Of a stretch of 9,882 nt of DNA, positions 1 through 7,017 are shown one piece after another; position 1 is the first letter of the stretch, and every line of letters starts with the position of its first letter. Location: the NCBI GenBank assembly GCA_023269455.1, contig JAHFTG010000067.1, forward strand, positions 1-9,882, read 5' to 3'. The stretch comes from Opitutaceae bacterium. Its GTDB lineage: Bacteria > Verrucomicrobiota > Verrucomicrobiia > Opitutales > Opitutaceae. Under the pieces are notes generated by a model, which was not told where the DNA came from, searched no databases, and saw nothing but the letters and a program-made list of their open reading frames with translations. The position numbers were made by a program, and so were the translations under genes.

Positions 1-197
1 CTCTTCTCCGCGAGATCGGCGACCAGCGCGGTCGCGCCGAGCTCGCGCAACGCCTCTGCGTTCGTCGCGTTGCGTGTGAGCGCGGTGACCCTCATCCCGC
101 GCGCGACCGCCTGCCGGGCGACCTCCGCGCCGACATAGCCCGCGCCAAAGATCACGAGGTGTTTTCCGCCAAAAAATTCAGGTGCAACCGGACTCAT
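1..197 (-). CDS. NAD(P)-binding epimerase/dehydratase-like protein, N-terminal part (cut by window edge)
   Basis: Reading the minus strand from the ATG at 197-195 gives 65 open codons to the window edge, beginning MSPVAPEFFGGKHLVIFGAG. A beta-strand followed by GAGYVG (about residues 18-23) is the glycine-rich dinucleotide-binding turn of a Rossmann fold. It is followed by a helix and a second strand (RVTALTRN) and then LGATALVADL, the usual layout of extended short-chain dehydrogenase/NAD-dependent epimerase proteins, including the small YeeZ-type group. The catalytic Tyr-x-x-x-Lys would lie outside the window, so substrate and reaction cannot be stated. A start further in is possible, but this ATG leaves a normal short leader before the first strand. 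The gene diverges from the DJ-1 family gene and is probably not part of the polysaccharide operon. Confidence 0.72.
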   Translation of the reverse strand, partial: MSPVAPEFFGGKHLVIFGAGYVGAEVARQAVARGMRVTALTRNATNAEALRELGATALVADLAEK

Positions 198-216
198 CAA
201 TGATTGGACTAAGACC
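198..216. other. 19-bp gap between divergent start codons
   Basis: Only 19 bases separate the minus-strand ATG (197) from the plus-strand ATG (217). Neither side shows a Shine-Dalgarno-like purine run. If both starts are right, each gene's promoter must lie inside the coding region of the other, or the transcripts are leaderless or nearly so. I see no convincing -35/-10 pair here. Confidence 0.5.
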
Positions 217-756
217 ATGCCCACGGTTCTCGCAATCTTGCCAGAGGGTTTTGAGGAATTGGAAGCCGTCGCCCCCATCGACCTGCTCCGGCGTGCCGGG
301 GCGGAAGTCACGGTGGCCGCACTCGGCGAAACCATTCACGTGACCGGGCGCAACGCCCTCACGATGCACGCCGACACCACGCTCACCGCCGTGGGCGAGC
401 GTTTGTTCGACATGCTCTTCCTGCCAGGCGGTCCCGGCGTCGCCCGCTTGCGTGCCGATCCGCGCGTGCGGGCCGCCGTGCTCCGCCACCACGCGGCGGA
501 CCGCTGGCTCGCGGCCATCTGCGCCGCGCCCGCCGTGTTGCACGACGCGGGCCTCCTCACAGGCCGCCGCTACACGGCGCATTTTTCGGTGGCGGGCGAA
601 CTGACGGCGATCTTGGCCGACGAACGCACCGTCGCCGATGGCCGTCTGCTCACGTCTCGCGGGGCGGGCACGTCCGTCGATTTTGGGCTGTTGCTCGTCG
701 AGAAACTCGTCTCCCCCGAGAAGGCCGGCGAAGTCGCTCGCTCGATTTGCGCATGA
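217..756 (+). CDS. DJ-1/PfpI family protein (YajL/ThiJ-like)
   Basis: This 179-residue protein belongs to the DJ-1/PfpI superfamily, whose members include the stress protein DJ-1/YajL, deglycase-like enzymes and proteases. Seen in the sequence: an N-terminal strand then EGFEELEAV, in which Glu16 aligns with Glu18 of human DJ-1; the DxLxRAGAEVTVA segment at 22-34; FLPGGPG at 68-74; and the nucleophile elbow AICAAP with Cys102, equivalent to DJ-1 Cys106. His122 (YTAHFS) sits where DJ-1 has its active-site-region histidine. The length is close to the family's 180-196 residues and the protein is cytosolic, with no signal peptide. The key Glu and Cys are present, so it should be active, but the exact activity (redox sensing, glyoxalase/deglycase, chaperone) cannot be read from sequence. 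It diverges from the epimerase-like gene and is separated from the polysaccharide operon by 177 bases. Confidence 0.9.
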   Translation: MPTVLAILPEGFEELEAVAPIDLLRRAGAEVTVAALGETIHVTGRNALTMHADTTLTAVGERLFDMLFLPGGPGVARLRADPRVRAAVLRHHAADRWLAAICAAPAVLHDAGLLTGRRYTAHFSVAGELTAILADERTVADGRLLTSRGAGTSVDFGLLLVEKLVSPEKAGEVARSICA

Positions 757-777
757 ACCGCCAAAGCTGTTTTCAAA

Positions 778-806
778 CAAAGGCGTTGCCGCATCTGGCG
801 CCTTTG
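778..806 (+). terminator. Hairpin downstream of the DJ-1 family gene, possible terminator
   Basis: CAAAGGCG (778-785) and CGCCTTTG (799-806) form a perfect 8-bp inverted repeat around a 13-base loop, starting 22 bases after the stop codon. Position and stem suit a transcription terminator. There is no T-run immediately after it, so a canonical Rho-independent signal is not shown. It could act with the second repeat at 823-840. Confidence 0.4.
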
Positions 807-822
807 CCTGATCTGATCACAC

Positions 823-840
823 CTAGGGGTTAAACCCTAG
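823..840. repeat. Palindrome CTAGGG-gttaaa-CCCTAG; terminator stem or operator
   Basis: Two perfectly complementary 6-base arms, CTAGGG (823-828) and CCCTAG (835-840), flank GTTAAA. The right arm is followed by TTTCTGTTTC, a broken T-rich tract, so on the plus strand it could be a weak intrinsic terminator for the DJ-1 family gene. Its short, near-symmetric form and location 94 bases before the AsnB start would also suit a regulator binding site for the operon. The sequence alone does not decide between these. Confidence 0.4.
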
Positions 841-933
841 TTTCTGTTTCTGCTGACACTCCGCTTTTTTACTTTCACCCGGTCGCTTTTCCACGGGAAG
901 TGACGGGGCGAAGCCTTCCTTTTTTAAAACCTC

Positions 934-2850
934 ATGTGCGGCATAGCCGGCTACCTTAGCCAAACTCAAGCCTCCTCCGACCGCCTCGCCGTCGTCGCGC
1001 GCATGAATGCCGCGATGATCCATCGCGGGCCGGACGACGACGGGGCCGAGAGTTGGGGCGAAGCCACGCTGGGGATGCGGCGGCTGGCGATCTTTGATCC
1101 CGCGCACGGGCATCAGCCCATGAGCACGCCGGATGGTCGCTGGCACCTCGTGTTTAACGGAGCGATCTACAACTTCCGCGCACTCCGCATCGAACTCGCG
1201 GCGGCGGGTTATGGCTTTCGCACCGACTGCGACACCGAGGTGCTCCTCGCCGCCGTCGCGCATTGGGGCGAAGCGTGCCTCAACCGGCTGCGCGGCATGT
1301 TCGCTTTCGCCGCCTGGGATTCCCACGAACGCACGCTCCTGCTCGCCCGCGATCCGTTCGGCATCAAGCCGCTCTACGTTCACGCGGCCGCCGACGGCAG
1401 CCTGCTCTTTGCCTCGGAGCTGAACGCCCTCCTCGCCTCCGGACGCGTGCCCGCCGTCATCGATCCGCAGGCCGTCAGCGCCTACCTCGCGTGGCTCGCC
1501 GTGCCCGCGCCGCAGACGATCTATCGCGGCGTGCGCAGCCTCGGCCCCGGCGAATGCGCCGTGTGGCACGCGGGCAAACTCGACATCAAAACCTACTGGA
1601 CGCTGCACGCCGCCTACACGGTCAACCCTCACGGCGCGACGTCGGCCATCACGCCTGCGCGCACCCGCGCTGAGTTCACCACCGGGCTCCGCGCGCAACT
1701 CGAAGACACCGTGCGCGCGCACGCCATCGCCGATGTGCCGGTGGGTGCGTTTCTCTCCGGCGGACTAGACTCGACCGCGCTGGTCGCGCTCATGACCAGG
1801 CTCGGCGGATCCCGGCTAAAAACATTTTCCCTCGGCTTCGACGAAGCCGGTTATTCCGAAGCGGACGCCGCCGCCGCCAACGCCCGCCACCTCGGGGCCG
1901 ACCACCACGGCAGCGTGCTCACCGGCACCCGCGTCGCCTCCGAAATCGACACGATCCTCGCGTCGCTCGACCAGCCGACCGGCGATGGCATCAACACCTA
2001 CTACGTCAGCCAAGCCGCCCGCGCGGGCGGTGTCACCGTCGCGCTCTCCGGCCTCGGTGCGGACGAGCTTTTTGGAGGTTATCCGTCATTTCGCAACGTG
2101 CCCCGCCTCGCCCGCTGGCTGCCGCTCTGGCGCACGTTGCCTGCCGCGCTTCGCGAACCGTTGCTCGCCCGCTGGGATCGCGGCGACACCCGCCAGCGCA
2201 AGCTCGCCGACACGCTCCGCCACGCCGCTTCGCCCGCCGCGCTCGCGTTGTTGCAACGCCGCGTTTTCGCCGAGACCGACCGCCGCTCGCTGCTCAGTCC
2301 CGACGCCGCCTCGCCCTACGCACCGCATCCGGCGGAGGCGGGCCTTGCGGCGGAGCTGGGCCACGTGGACTTGTTTTTCATCACCAGCGCCGCTGAGCTG
2401 CGCGGCTACATGGGCGACGTGCTCCTGCGCGACAGCGACGTGATGAGCATGCGCCACTCGCTAGAGCTGCGCGTGCCCTTCGTGGACCGCCCGCTCGTGG
2501 ACTGGTTGGCGCGTCAACCCACCGCTTTCAAACACACGCCCGCTCACCCTAAATCTGCGCTGGCCGACGCCGTGCGCGACCTGTTGCCCCCCGAGCTGCT
2601 CACCCGCCCGAAGCGCGGCTTCACGCTGCCCTTCGCCCAGTGGATGCGCGGACCGCTGAAGCCGTTTCTCGAAGACACGTTTTCCGCCACCAGCGTCGGC
2701 CGCAGCGGACTCTTCGCGACCGACGCGGTGCAGTCCCGCTGGCGCGGATTTCTCGCGGGCACCGACACCCGCGAATGGTCCCGCGTGTGGTCGCTGGCGA
2801 TTCTCGTCGCATTCGTAAACCGTCCACGACCTGCTCCCCCTTCCCCATGA
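934..2850 (+). CDS. asnB: Asparagine synthetase (glutamine-hydrolysing)-like amidotransferase
   Basis: This 638-residue protein has the two-domain AsnB layout. The N-terminal class II glutaminase domain (about 2-210) starts with the nucleophile Cys2 (MCGIAGY) and contains HRGPD (30-34), RRLAIFD (49-55) and NGAIYN (75-80). The C-terminal ATP-dependent synthetase domain carries the PP-loop SGGLDST (275-281), LSGLGADELFGGY (371-383) and LRVPFVD (near 512). The family moves glutamine-derived ammonia to an AMP-activated carboxylate. In polysaccharide loci such enzymes can amidate uronic acids (WbpS-type), and the position at the head of this operon suggests that role rather than asparagine supply; this is inference. 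Oddity: residue 77 is Ala (GCG, 1162-1164) where the family normally has Glu in NGEIYN, a glutamine-binding position (Glu76 in E. coli AsnB). The start is fixed by Cys2 next to the initiator Met. Its TGA overlaps the next gene's ATG. Confidence 0.9.
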   Translation: MCGIAGYLSQTQASSDRLAVVARMNAAMIHRGPDDDGAESWGEATLGMRRLAIFDPAHGHQPMSTPDGRWHLVFNGAIYNFRALRIELAAAGYGFRTDCDTEVLLAAVAHWGEACLNRLRGMFAFAAWDSHERTLLLARDPFGIKPLYVHAAADGSLLFASELNALLASGRVPAVIDPQAVSAYLAWLAVPAPQTIYRGVRSLGPGECAVWHAGKLDIKTYWTLHAAYTVNPHGATSAITPARTRAEFTTGLRAQLEDTVRAHAIADVPVGAFLSGGLDSTALVALMTRLGGSRLKTFSLGFDEAGYSEADAAAANARHLGADHHGSVLTGTRVASEIDTILASLDQPTGDGINTYYVSQAARAGGVTVALSGLGADELFGGYPSFRNVPRLARWLPLWRTLPAALREPLLARWDRGDTRQRKLADTLRHAASPAALALLQRRVFAETDRRSLLSPDAASPYAPHPAEAGLAAELGHVDLFFITSAAELRGYMGDVLLRDSDVMSMRHSLELRVPFVDRPLVDWLARQPTAFKHTPAHPKSALADAVRDLLPPELLTRPKRGFTLPFAQWMRGPLKPFLEDTFSATSVGRSGLFATDAVQSRWRGFLAGTDTREWSRVWSLAILVAFVNRPRPAPPSP

Positions 2851-3920
2851 AGACGCTGCTGCTCGCCCCCGAGCTATTCACGACCGACAGCGGCATCCCT
2901 CGCATCCTTCGCCTTTATCTCAAGGCGCTCTGCGAAATCGCCGGCGACAAAGATCGCGTGCGCTTCGTCGCGCTCAACGACGTGAACATCGATTCCGCCG
3001 ATCTGCGCCCCTATTCCGGCCCCGCGCTCGCCGAATGGACCGCCTGCAACCGCGAAAAAAAACAATTCGTCCGCGACGTCCTCCGTCTTAGTCGCGGCAC
3101 CCAGCTCATCATCTGCGGACACGTCGCCCAACTCCCCGTCGCGTGGCTCGCCAGCCTGCTTCGCCCCGGCCTGCGTTACCTGCTCGTCGCTCACGGCATC
3201 GAAGTGTGGCGACCGTTTACCTTCTGGGAACGACGCGCGCTCAAAGGCGCCCACCGCATCCTCTGCGTGAGCGAGTTCACCCGCCGCGAATTATTGAAAC
3301 ACATCCGTCTGGATGAACGTCGCCTCGTGGTATTGCCCAATGCCTTGGACCCGCTCCTCGAATCGGGTGCAGACGCCGCCGCGATCAGCACCAGCCAGCC
3401 GGTGATTCTCACCGTATCGCGCCTCTCCTCGAGCGACCGCTACAAGGGCATCGACCACCTCATCGCCGCGATGCCCGCCATCCTCGCCGCCGCCCCGGGC
3501 ACGAAGCTCCGCGTAATCGGTCGAGGTGACGACGCCCACCGCCTGCAAGACCTCGCCCGTGAGCACCGCCTCGGCAGCGCCGTCGAGTTCGCCGGCTTCG
3601 TAAGCGACGAGCAACTCCGCCACGAATTCGCACGCTGCACGCTCTTCGCCCTCCCGAGCCAGAAGGAAGGCTTCGGCCTCGTTTACTTGGAGGCGATGGC
3701 CGCCGGCAAACCCTGCCTCGCCGCCAACGAAGGCGGCGCGCCCGAAGTCATCTCGGCCCTCTCCGGCCAACTCGTGCCCTACGGCGACGTGCCCGCCATC
3801 GCTGCCGCGTGCGCGGATATGCTTGGTCGAAACTGGGACGCGCAGGCGATTCTGGCGTGCGCCCGTGAGTTTTCATACCCACGCTTCCGGGAACGCTTGG
3901 CTCCCCTGCTTTCAACATGA
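2847..3920 (+). CDS. GT4-family glycosyltransferase (first)
   Basis: This 357-residue GT-B fold glycosyltransferase is a retaining GT4 type. The N-terminal acceptor half starts MKTLLLAPELFTTDSGIPR and includes LLVAHGIEVW (112-121) and the linker motif VSEFTRREL (141-149). The C-terminal donor half has VILTVSRLS (186-194), the strand LRVIGRGDD and the diagnostic KEGFGLVYLEAMAAGKP, where Glu274 and Glu282 form the E-x7-E nucleotide-sugar site. The length is normal for GT4 and there is no signal peptide; such enzymes act at the cytoplasmic face of the membrane. The reading frame stays open upstream to 2640, but that part lies over the AsnB C-terminus. The ATG at 2847, sharing ATGA with the AsnB stop, gives the proper N-terminal strand. 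Donor and acceptor sugars cannot be predicted. The gene ends in another ATGA overlap with wzm. Confidence 0.9.
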   Translation: MKTLLLAPELFTTDSGIPRILRLYLKALCEIAGDKDRVRFVALNDVNIDSADLRPYSGPALAEWTACNREKKQFVRDVLRLSRGTQLIICGHVAQLPVAWLASLLRPGLRYLLVAHGIEVWRPFTFWERRALKGAHRILCVSEFTRRELLKHIRLDERRLVVLPNALDPLLESGADAAAISTSQPVILTVSRLSSSDRYKGIDHLIAAMPAILAAAPGTKLRVIGRGDDAHRLQDLAREHRLGSAVEFAGFVSDEQLRHEFARCTLFALPSQKEGFGLVYLEAMAAGKPCLAANEGGAPEVISALSGQLVPYGDVPAIAAACADMLGRNWDAQAILACAREFSYPRFRERLAPLLST

Positions 3921-4753
3921 CTTCACCCGCCGAAGAACTCCCCGAACTCGTCATCGAGGCCGGTCGCGCCGAGCGCCACTATTGGCGCGACCTCTGGCGC
4001 TATCGCGAGTTGGCCGGGTTCCTCGCCTGGCGCGACATCAAAGTCCGCTACAAGCAGGCGTCGCTCGGCATCGCGTGGGCGGTGATCCAACCCGCCGTGC
4101 AAACCCTCCTGCTCACCTTCGTCTTCGGCAAGCTCGCCAAGATGCCTGGCGGCGACGTGCCCTACCCGTTCATCGTGCTCTGCGGCCTGCTCCCGTGGCA
4201 GTTGTTCACCTCCGCCTTCAACGGCGCGGGCAACAGCCTCATCGGCAACTCTCACCTCATCAGCAAAGTCTATTTCCCTCGCTTGATCGTGCCGCTCTCC
4301 TCGCTCGCGGTGTCGCTGGTGGATTTCGGCATCATGCTCGTGCTCGCCGTGCCGCTCGTCGCGATTTTCGTGGGCCTGCCCGGCTGGCAGATTCTGCTGC
4401 TGCCTTTGTTCGTGCTGCTCGCGCTGACCATCGCGCTCGGAGCGGGCCTCTGGATCACCGCCCTCACCGTGCGCTTCCGCGACTTCCGGTTTATCACCCC
4501 CTTCATTCTGCAGATCGGCATGTTTGTGACGCCGGTCGGCTACCGCACCGATTTCCTGCCCAACTGGCGCGACTGGCTCGCGCTCAACCCGCTCTCCGGC
4601 GTGGTGGACGGCGTGCGCTGGTGCCTGCTCGGTGGCCGGACCACGCTCTACCTGCCGGGCCTCGGGCTTTCCATCATCATCGCCATTCTGCTCCTGGTTA
4701 CGGGCGTATGGTATTTCCGCCGCACCGAGAAACAATTTGCCGACATCATCTGA
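3917..4753 (+). CDS. wzm: ABC-2 type polysaccharide export permease (Wzm-like)
   Basis: This 278-residue inner-membrane protein is the channel-forming half of an ABC exporter for lipid-linked polysaccharide (Wzm/TagG/RfbA group). The cytoplasmic N-terminus carries the family hallmark WRDIKVRYKQASLGIAW (38-54), an amphipathic interface segment leading into the first membrane helix. Hydrophobic stretches at about 50-71, 83-105, 124-152, 157-182, 192-208 and 249-266 match the six-helix ABC-2 topology. Conserved landmarks include PFIVLCGLLPW (84-94), ISKVYFPRLIVPL (115-127) and the re-entrant/helix-5 region FILQIGMFVTPVGYR (196-210). Its partner ATPase follows after one base. The presence of Wzm/Wzt implies the chain is completed in the cytoplasm before export rather than polymerised in the periplasm. 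Confidence 0.93.
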   Translation: MTSPAEELPELVIEAGRAERHYWRDLWRYRELAGFLAWRDIKVRYKQASLGIAWAVIQPAVQTLLLTFVFGKLAKMPGGDVPYPFIVLCGLLPWQLFTSAFNGAGNSLIGNSHLISKVYFPRLIVPLSSLAVSLVDFGIMLVLAVPLVAIFVGLPGWQILLLPLFVLLALTIALGAGLWITALTVRFRDFRFITPFILQIGMFVTPVGYRTDFLPNWRDWLALNPLSGVVDGVRWCLLGGRTTLYLPGLGLSIIIAILLLVTGVWYFRRTEKQFADII

Positions 4754-4754
4754 C

Positions 4755-6011
4755 ATGAGCCTGCCCGCCATTGAAGTTTCCGGTCTGAGCAAACGCTACG
4801 TCATCGAACACGAGTCGCAGCACGACAACCTGCGAGACACGCTCCACCACACCGCGCGCAAGCTCTGGCGGCGCGTCCGCTGGGGCACGGGCTTCGAGAG
4901 CGAAGAGTTCTGGGCGCTGCGCGACGTGTCCTTTGCGGTCCAGCCCGGCGAGGTCGTCGGCATCATCGGCCGCAACGGCGCGGGCAAATCCACGCTCCTG
5001 AAAATCCTCTCGCGCATCACCGAACCCAGCGCGGGCAAGATCACCCTGCGCGGTCGCGTCGCCAGCCTGCTGGAGGTAGGCACCGGCTTTCACCCCGATC
5101 TTACCGGACGGGAAAACGTTTACCTCAACGGCGCGATTCTCGGCATGAGCCGAGTGGAAATCCGCAAGAAATTCGACGAGATCGTGGCCTTCGCCGAAGT
5201 GGAAAAATTTCTCGATACACCAGTGAAGCGCTACAGCAGCGGCATGTATGTGCGCCTAGCCTTCGCTGTCGCGGCGCACCTAGAACCAGAAATCCTGATC
5301 ATCGACGAAGTGCTCGCGGTGGGTGACGCTCAGTTTCAAAAAAAATGCCTCGGAAAAATCCAGGATGTCTCACGAGGCGAGGGACGCACCGTGCTCTTCG
5401 TAACCCATAACATAGGCATCATCGGCAGCCTTTGCCAGCGATGCATCTGGTTGGAGTCGGGCCATACTAAGGACGTCGGTCCCACCGCTGAAGTCATGGC
5501 CCGTTACATCGGTGTTCGTGGGGCAAACAATGCTGAGGTGACGTTTGCCGCAAACGATACGAGAGCCGGTAGTTCGCGCGGCCGCATTTTTTCTGCTCGG
5601 GTTTTGTCCGGCAATCAGGTTCGCAGTGAAATTTCGATCGAAGATCCGATCTGCATCGAATTGGAATACACGGTGGATAGCCCTGCGGAAGAGATCATTG
5701 CCGGCATCCACTTGCACGACAAACATGGAGTCTGCATTTTTTCAAGCGGACCGACGCAAGGATGGATAGGACATCTGCGCCGACGCGAACGGGTCGTGAT
5801 CCCGGGCCGCTTCCTAAACGACGGACGCCACACCGTGACTTTTCTCCTATTGCGCTCCTACGCTCACATAGAGGCCATGGTGCCCGATGCGCTGACGTTC
5901 GAGATAACGGAAACCGGTGTCGGGCGTGGAAACTTCACGGGCACGGTAATAGGCTGTGTTCGTCCCGTGCTCGATTGGAGTGGCGAAACCCTACCTCCCG
6001 AATCACCATGA
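4755..6011 (+). CDS. wzt: Polysaccharide export ATPase Wzt with C-terminal carbohydrate-binding domain
   Basis: This 418-residue protein powers export through Wzm. The ATPase part (about 1-255) has Walker A GRNGAGKST (72-80), SLLEVGTGFHPDLTGREN (104-121, typical of the Wzt/TagH group), signature YSSGM (160-164), Walker B ILIIDEVLAVGD (180-191) and the switch His218. An insert of about 30 residues after the first strand (19-50) is also typical of this group. Residues about 260-418 form an extra domain with beta-strand-like alternation (IELEYTV, IIAGIHLHDKHGVCIF, GRHTVTFLLL), matching the Wzt C-terminal domain that, in characterised systems such as E. coli O9a, binds the modified non-reducing end of the glycan. 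The ATG at 4755 is chosen because it gives the normal N-terminus MSLPAIEVSGLSKRY; upstream codons lie over wzm. GC content falls markedly from about 5280 onward, inside the gene. It ends in an ATGA overlap with the GT2 gene. Confidence 0.94.
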   Translation: MSLPAIEVSGLSKRYVIEHESQHDNLRDTLHHTARKLWRRVRWGTGFESEEFWALRDVSFAVQPGEVVGIIGRNGAGKSTLLKILSRITEPSAGKITLRGRVASLLEVGTGFHPDLTGRENVYLNGAILGMSRVEIRKKFDEIVAFAEVEKFLDTPVKRYSSGMYVRLAFAVAAHLEPEILIIDEVLAVGDAQFQKKCLGKIQDVSRGEGRTVLFVTHNIGIIGSLCQRCIWLESGHTKDVGPTAEVMARYIGVRGANNAEVTFAANDTRAGSSRGRIFSARVLSGNQVRSEISIEDPICIELEYTVDSPAEEIIAGIHLHDKHGVCIFSSGPTQGWIGHLRRRERVVIPGRFLNDGRHTVTFLLLRSYAHIEAMVPDALTFEITETGVGRGNFTGTVIGCVRPVLDWSGETLPPESP

Positions 6012-7012
6012 AGGTATCAGTCCTTTTGCCGACCATAGGGCGTGAAGCCTTTCTGAGAACCTCCCTTCGCTCCGTGGCAGCCCAGACGGCGCTGGATATG
6101 ATCGGCGAAGTGATCATATCCGACAACCGCCCAACAGGTGTTGCCGAAAAAATCGCCGCCGAGTTTCCCGATTTGCCGATTCGCATCATCAGGCGCGAAC
6201 CGGCCCTTGAGGCCAATACCCACTTCAAAGTGTTGCCCGAGGATGCCAGATACGAATTATCGGCTATCCTTCACGACGATGATTGGTGGAGCCCGGTGCA
6301 TCTCGCCTCAGCTCTTGCTGCCTTGGTGTCCACCCCCTCCTCAGTCGCTTGCTATACGGCATTCGCCGAGGTGACCGAAGAGAGTAGCCCCGTTTGGGGC
6401 GATCCCAGCATAGGCGTATGGTTTGGGGCGGACTACGCAGCTCTCGACCAACCTTGGGCTATGAATCTCGCTTCCGTCTGCATTGCCAGTTTCCCGGGAA
6501 CCTTCGGGCGCTTCTCCGCCCTCGTGGCACGCACCGAAGCATTGTGCCAAGCCGGTTACATTTATGATCTGGGCAATCCCTTCGACACCGACCGCATGCT
6601 GGGCGTGGCTCTGGCGCTGCAAGGCCCCCTTGCCTACGCCCCAACACCCACCGTCTATATTCGCCGCCACCCAACGCAAGACGGTGGCCGCTTCGCCCCT
6701 GAAGCGATCGTCGGCCATATGGCAGATACCACTCGCTGGATCATCGCCCAAGCCAAGGAGCAGAACGTCGATCTGCGCGCAGAAATCTCCCGCCGAGAAC
6801 TTGCCTGCCCGGCCGAACAGTTGCCGAAACTGGCCCAGCTCTGGCAATGGAAATGGACCCGTGATGTTCTGCAATCGGAACGCCTCTGGCCCGAAAGCTT
6901 CACCGCACCCCTGTCCTCTCCCGTTCATTCACACTCCCTCGGTATCCGCGATTTTGTGCCCCCTTTTTTGCTTGGGGTCGCGCGTTCGTTGCTCCGCCGG
7001 TCGTCAGCCTGA
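6008..7012 (+). CDS. GT2-family glycosyltransferase
   Basis: This 334-residue GT-A fold glycosyltransferase, usually inverting, begins with the GT2 strand MKVSVLLPTIGR and the helix LRTSLRSVAAQT. EVIISDN (34-40, Asp39) is the first nucleotide-binding Asp, and LHDDDWW (88-94, Asp90-92) is the metal-binding DxD site. FDTDRML (192-198) corresponds to the acceptor-side acidic region, and IRRHPTQ (218-224) is the Arg-x-His-x-x-Gln-like motif seen in many polysaccharide GT2 enzymes. Residues after about 230 are not recognisable beyond being helical. There is no membrane segment. The frame is open upstream to 5762, but that part lies over wzt; the ATG at 6008 within ATGA is the natural start. Sugar specificity is unknown. 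GC content is lower than in asnB or wzm (hand count 32/60 at 6241-6300). Confidence 0.88.
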   Translation: MKVSVLLPTIGREAFLRTSLRSVAAQTALDMIGEVIISDNRPTGVAEKIAAEFPDLPIRIIRREPALEANTHFKVLPEDARYELSAILHDDDWWSPVHLASALAALVSTPSSVACYTAFAEVTEESSPVWGDPSIGVWFGADYAALDQPWAMNLASVCIASFPGTFGRFSALVARTEALCQAGYIYDLGNPFDTDRMLGVALALQGPLAYAPTPTVYIRRHPTQDGGRFAPEAIVGHMADTTRWIIAQAKEQNVDLRAEISRRELACPAEQLPKLAQLWQWKWTRDVLQSERLWPESFTAPLSSPVHSHSLGIRDFVPPFLLGVARSLLRRSSA

Positions 7013-7017
7013 AAACA

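Larger units (their letters stand above)
757..933. other. Intergenic region before the polysaccharide operon
   Basis: This 177-base stretch lies between the DJ-1 family gene and the AsnB-like gene and contains no credible ORF. It carries two inverted repeats (778-806 and 823-840), then T-rich and C-rich sequence and a T6A4 tract at 920-929 just before the AsnB start. It must contain the operon promoter if transcription starts here, but I could not find a well-spaced -35/-10 pair. The best partial match, CTGACA at 853-858, has no good -10 at 16-18 bases. Confidence 0.6.

Noticed and set aside
823..840. Telomere-like repeat (CCCTAG/CTAGGG)
   Set aside because: Only one unit on each arm of a single palindrome; there is no tandem array.
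853..875. CTGACA (853-858) and TACTTT (870-875) as a promoter
   Set aside because: The spacer is only 11 bases, too short for a sigma-70-type promoter.
823..1722. 299-codon open frame on the minus strand opposite the AsnB-like gene
   Set aside because: No recognisable domain; its protein is Arg/Gly/Glu-rich, as expected from the antisense frame of a GC-rich gene. The plus-strand frame has all AsnB motifs.
2640..2846. Upstream extension of the first GT4 frame
   Set aside because: It lies over the conserved AsnB C-terminus and encodes Arg-rich sequence; the GT4 fold starts naturally at the ATG at 2847.
4632..4754. Upstream extension of the wzt frame
   Set aside because: It covers the last membrane helix of wzm in another phase; the normal Wzt N-terminus begins at 4755.
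3823..4758. 311-codon plus-strand frame overlapping wzm in another phase
   Set aside because: Arg/Ala/Pro/His-rich product with no motifs; wzm explains the region with clear membrane helices and family signatures.
3923..4792. 289-codon open frame on the minus strand opposite wzm
   Set aside because: Highly charged low-complexity product (Glu/Arg/His/Gln-rich) with no family motif; a shadow of the hydrophobic wzm frame.
5762..6007. Upstream extension of the GT2 frame
   Set aside because: It overlaps the Wzt carbohydrate-binding domain out of phase and has no similarity to GT2 N-termini, which begin at 6008.
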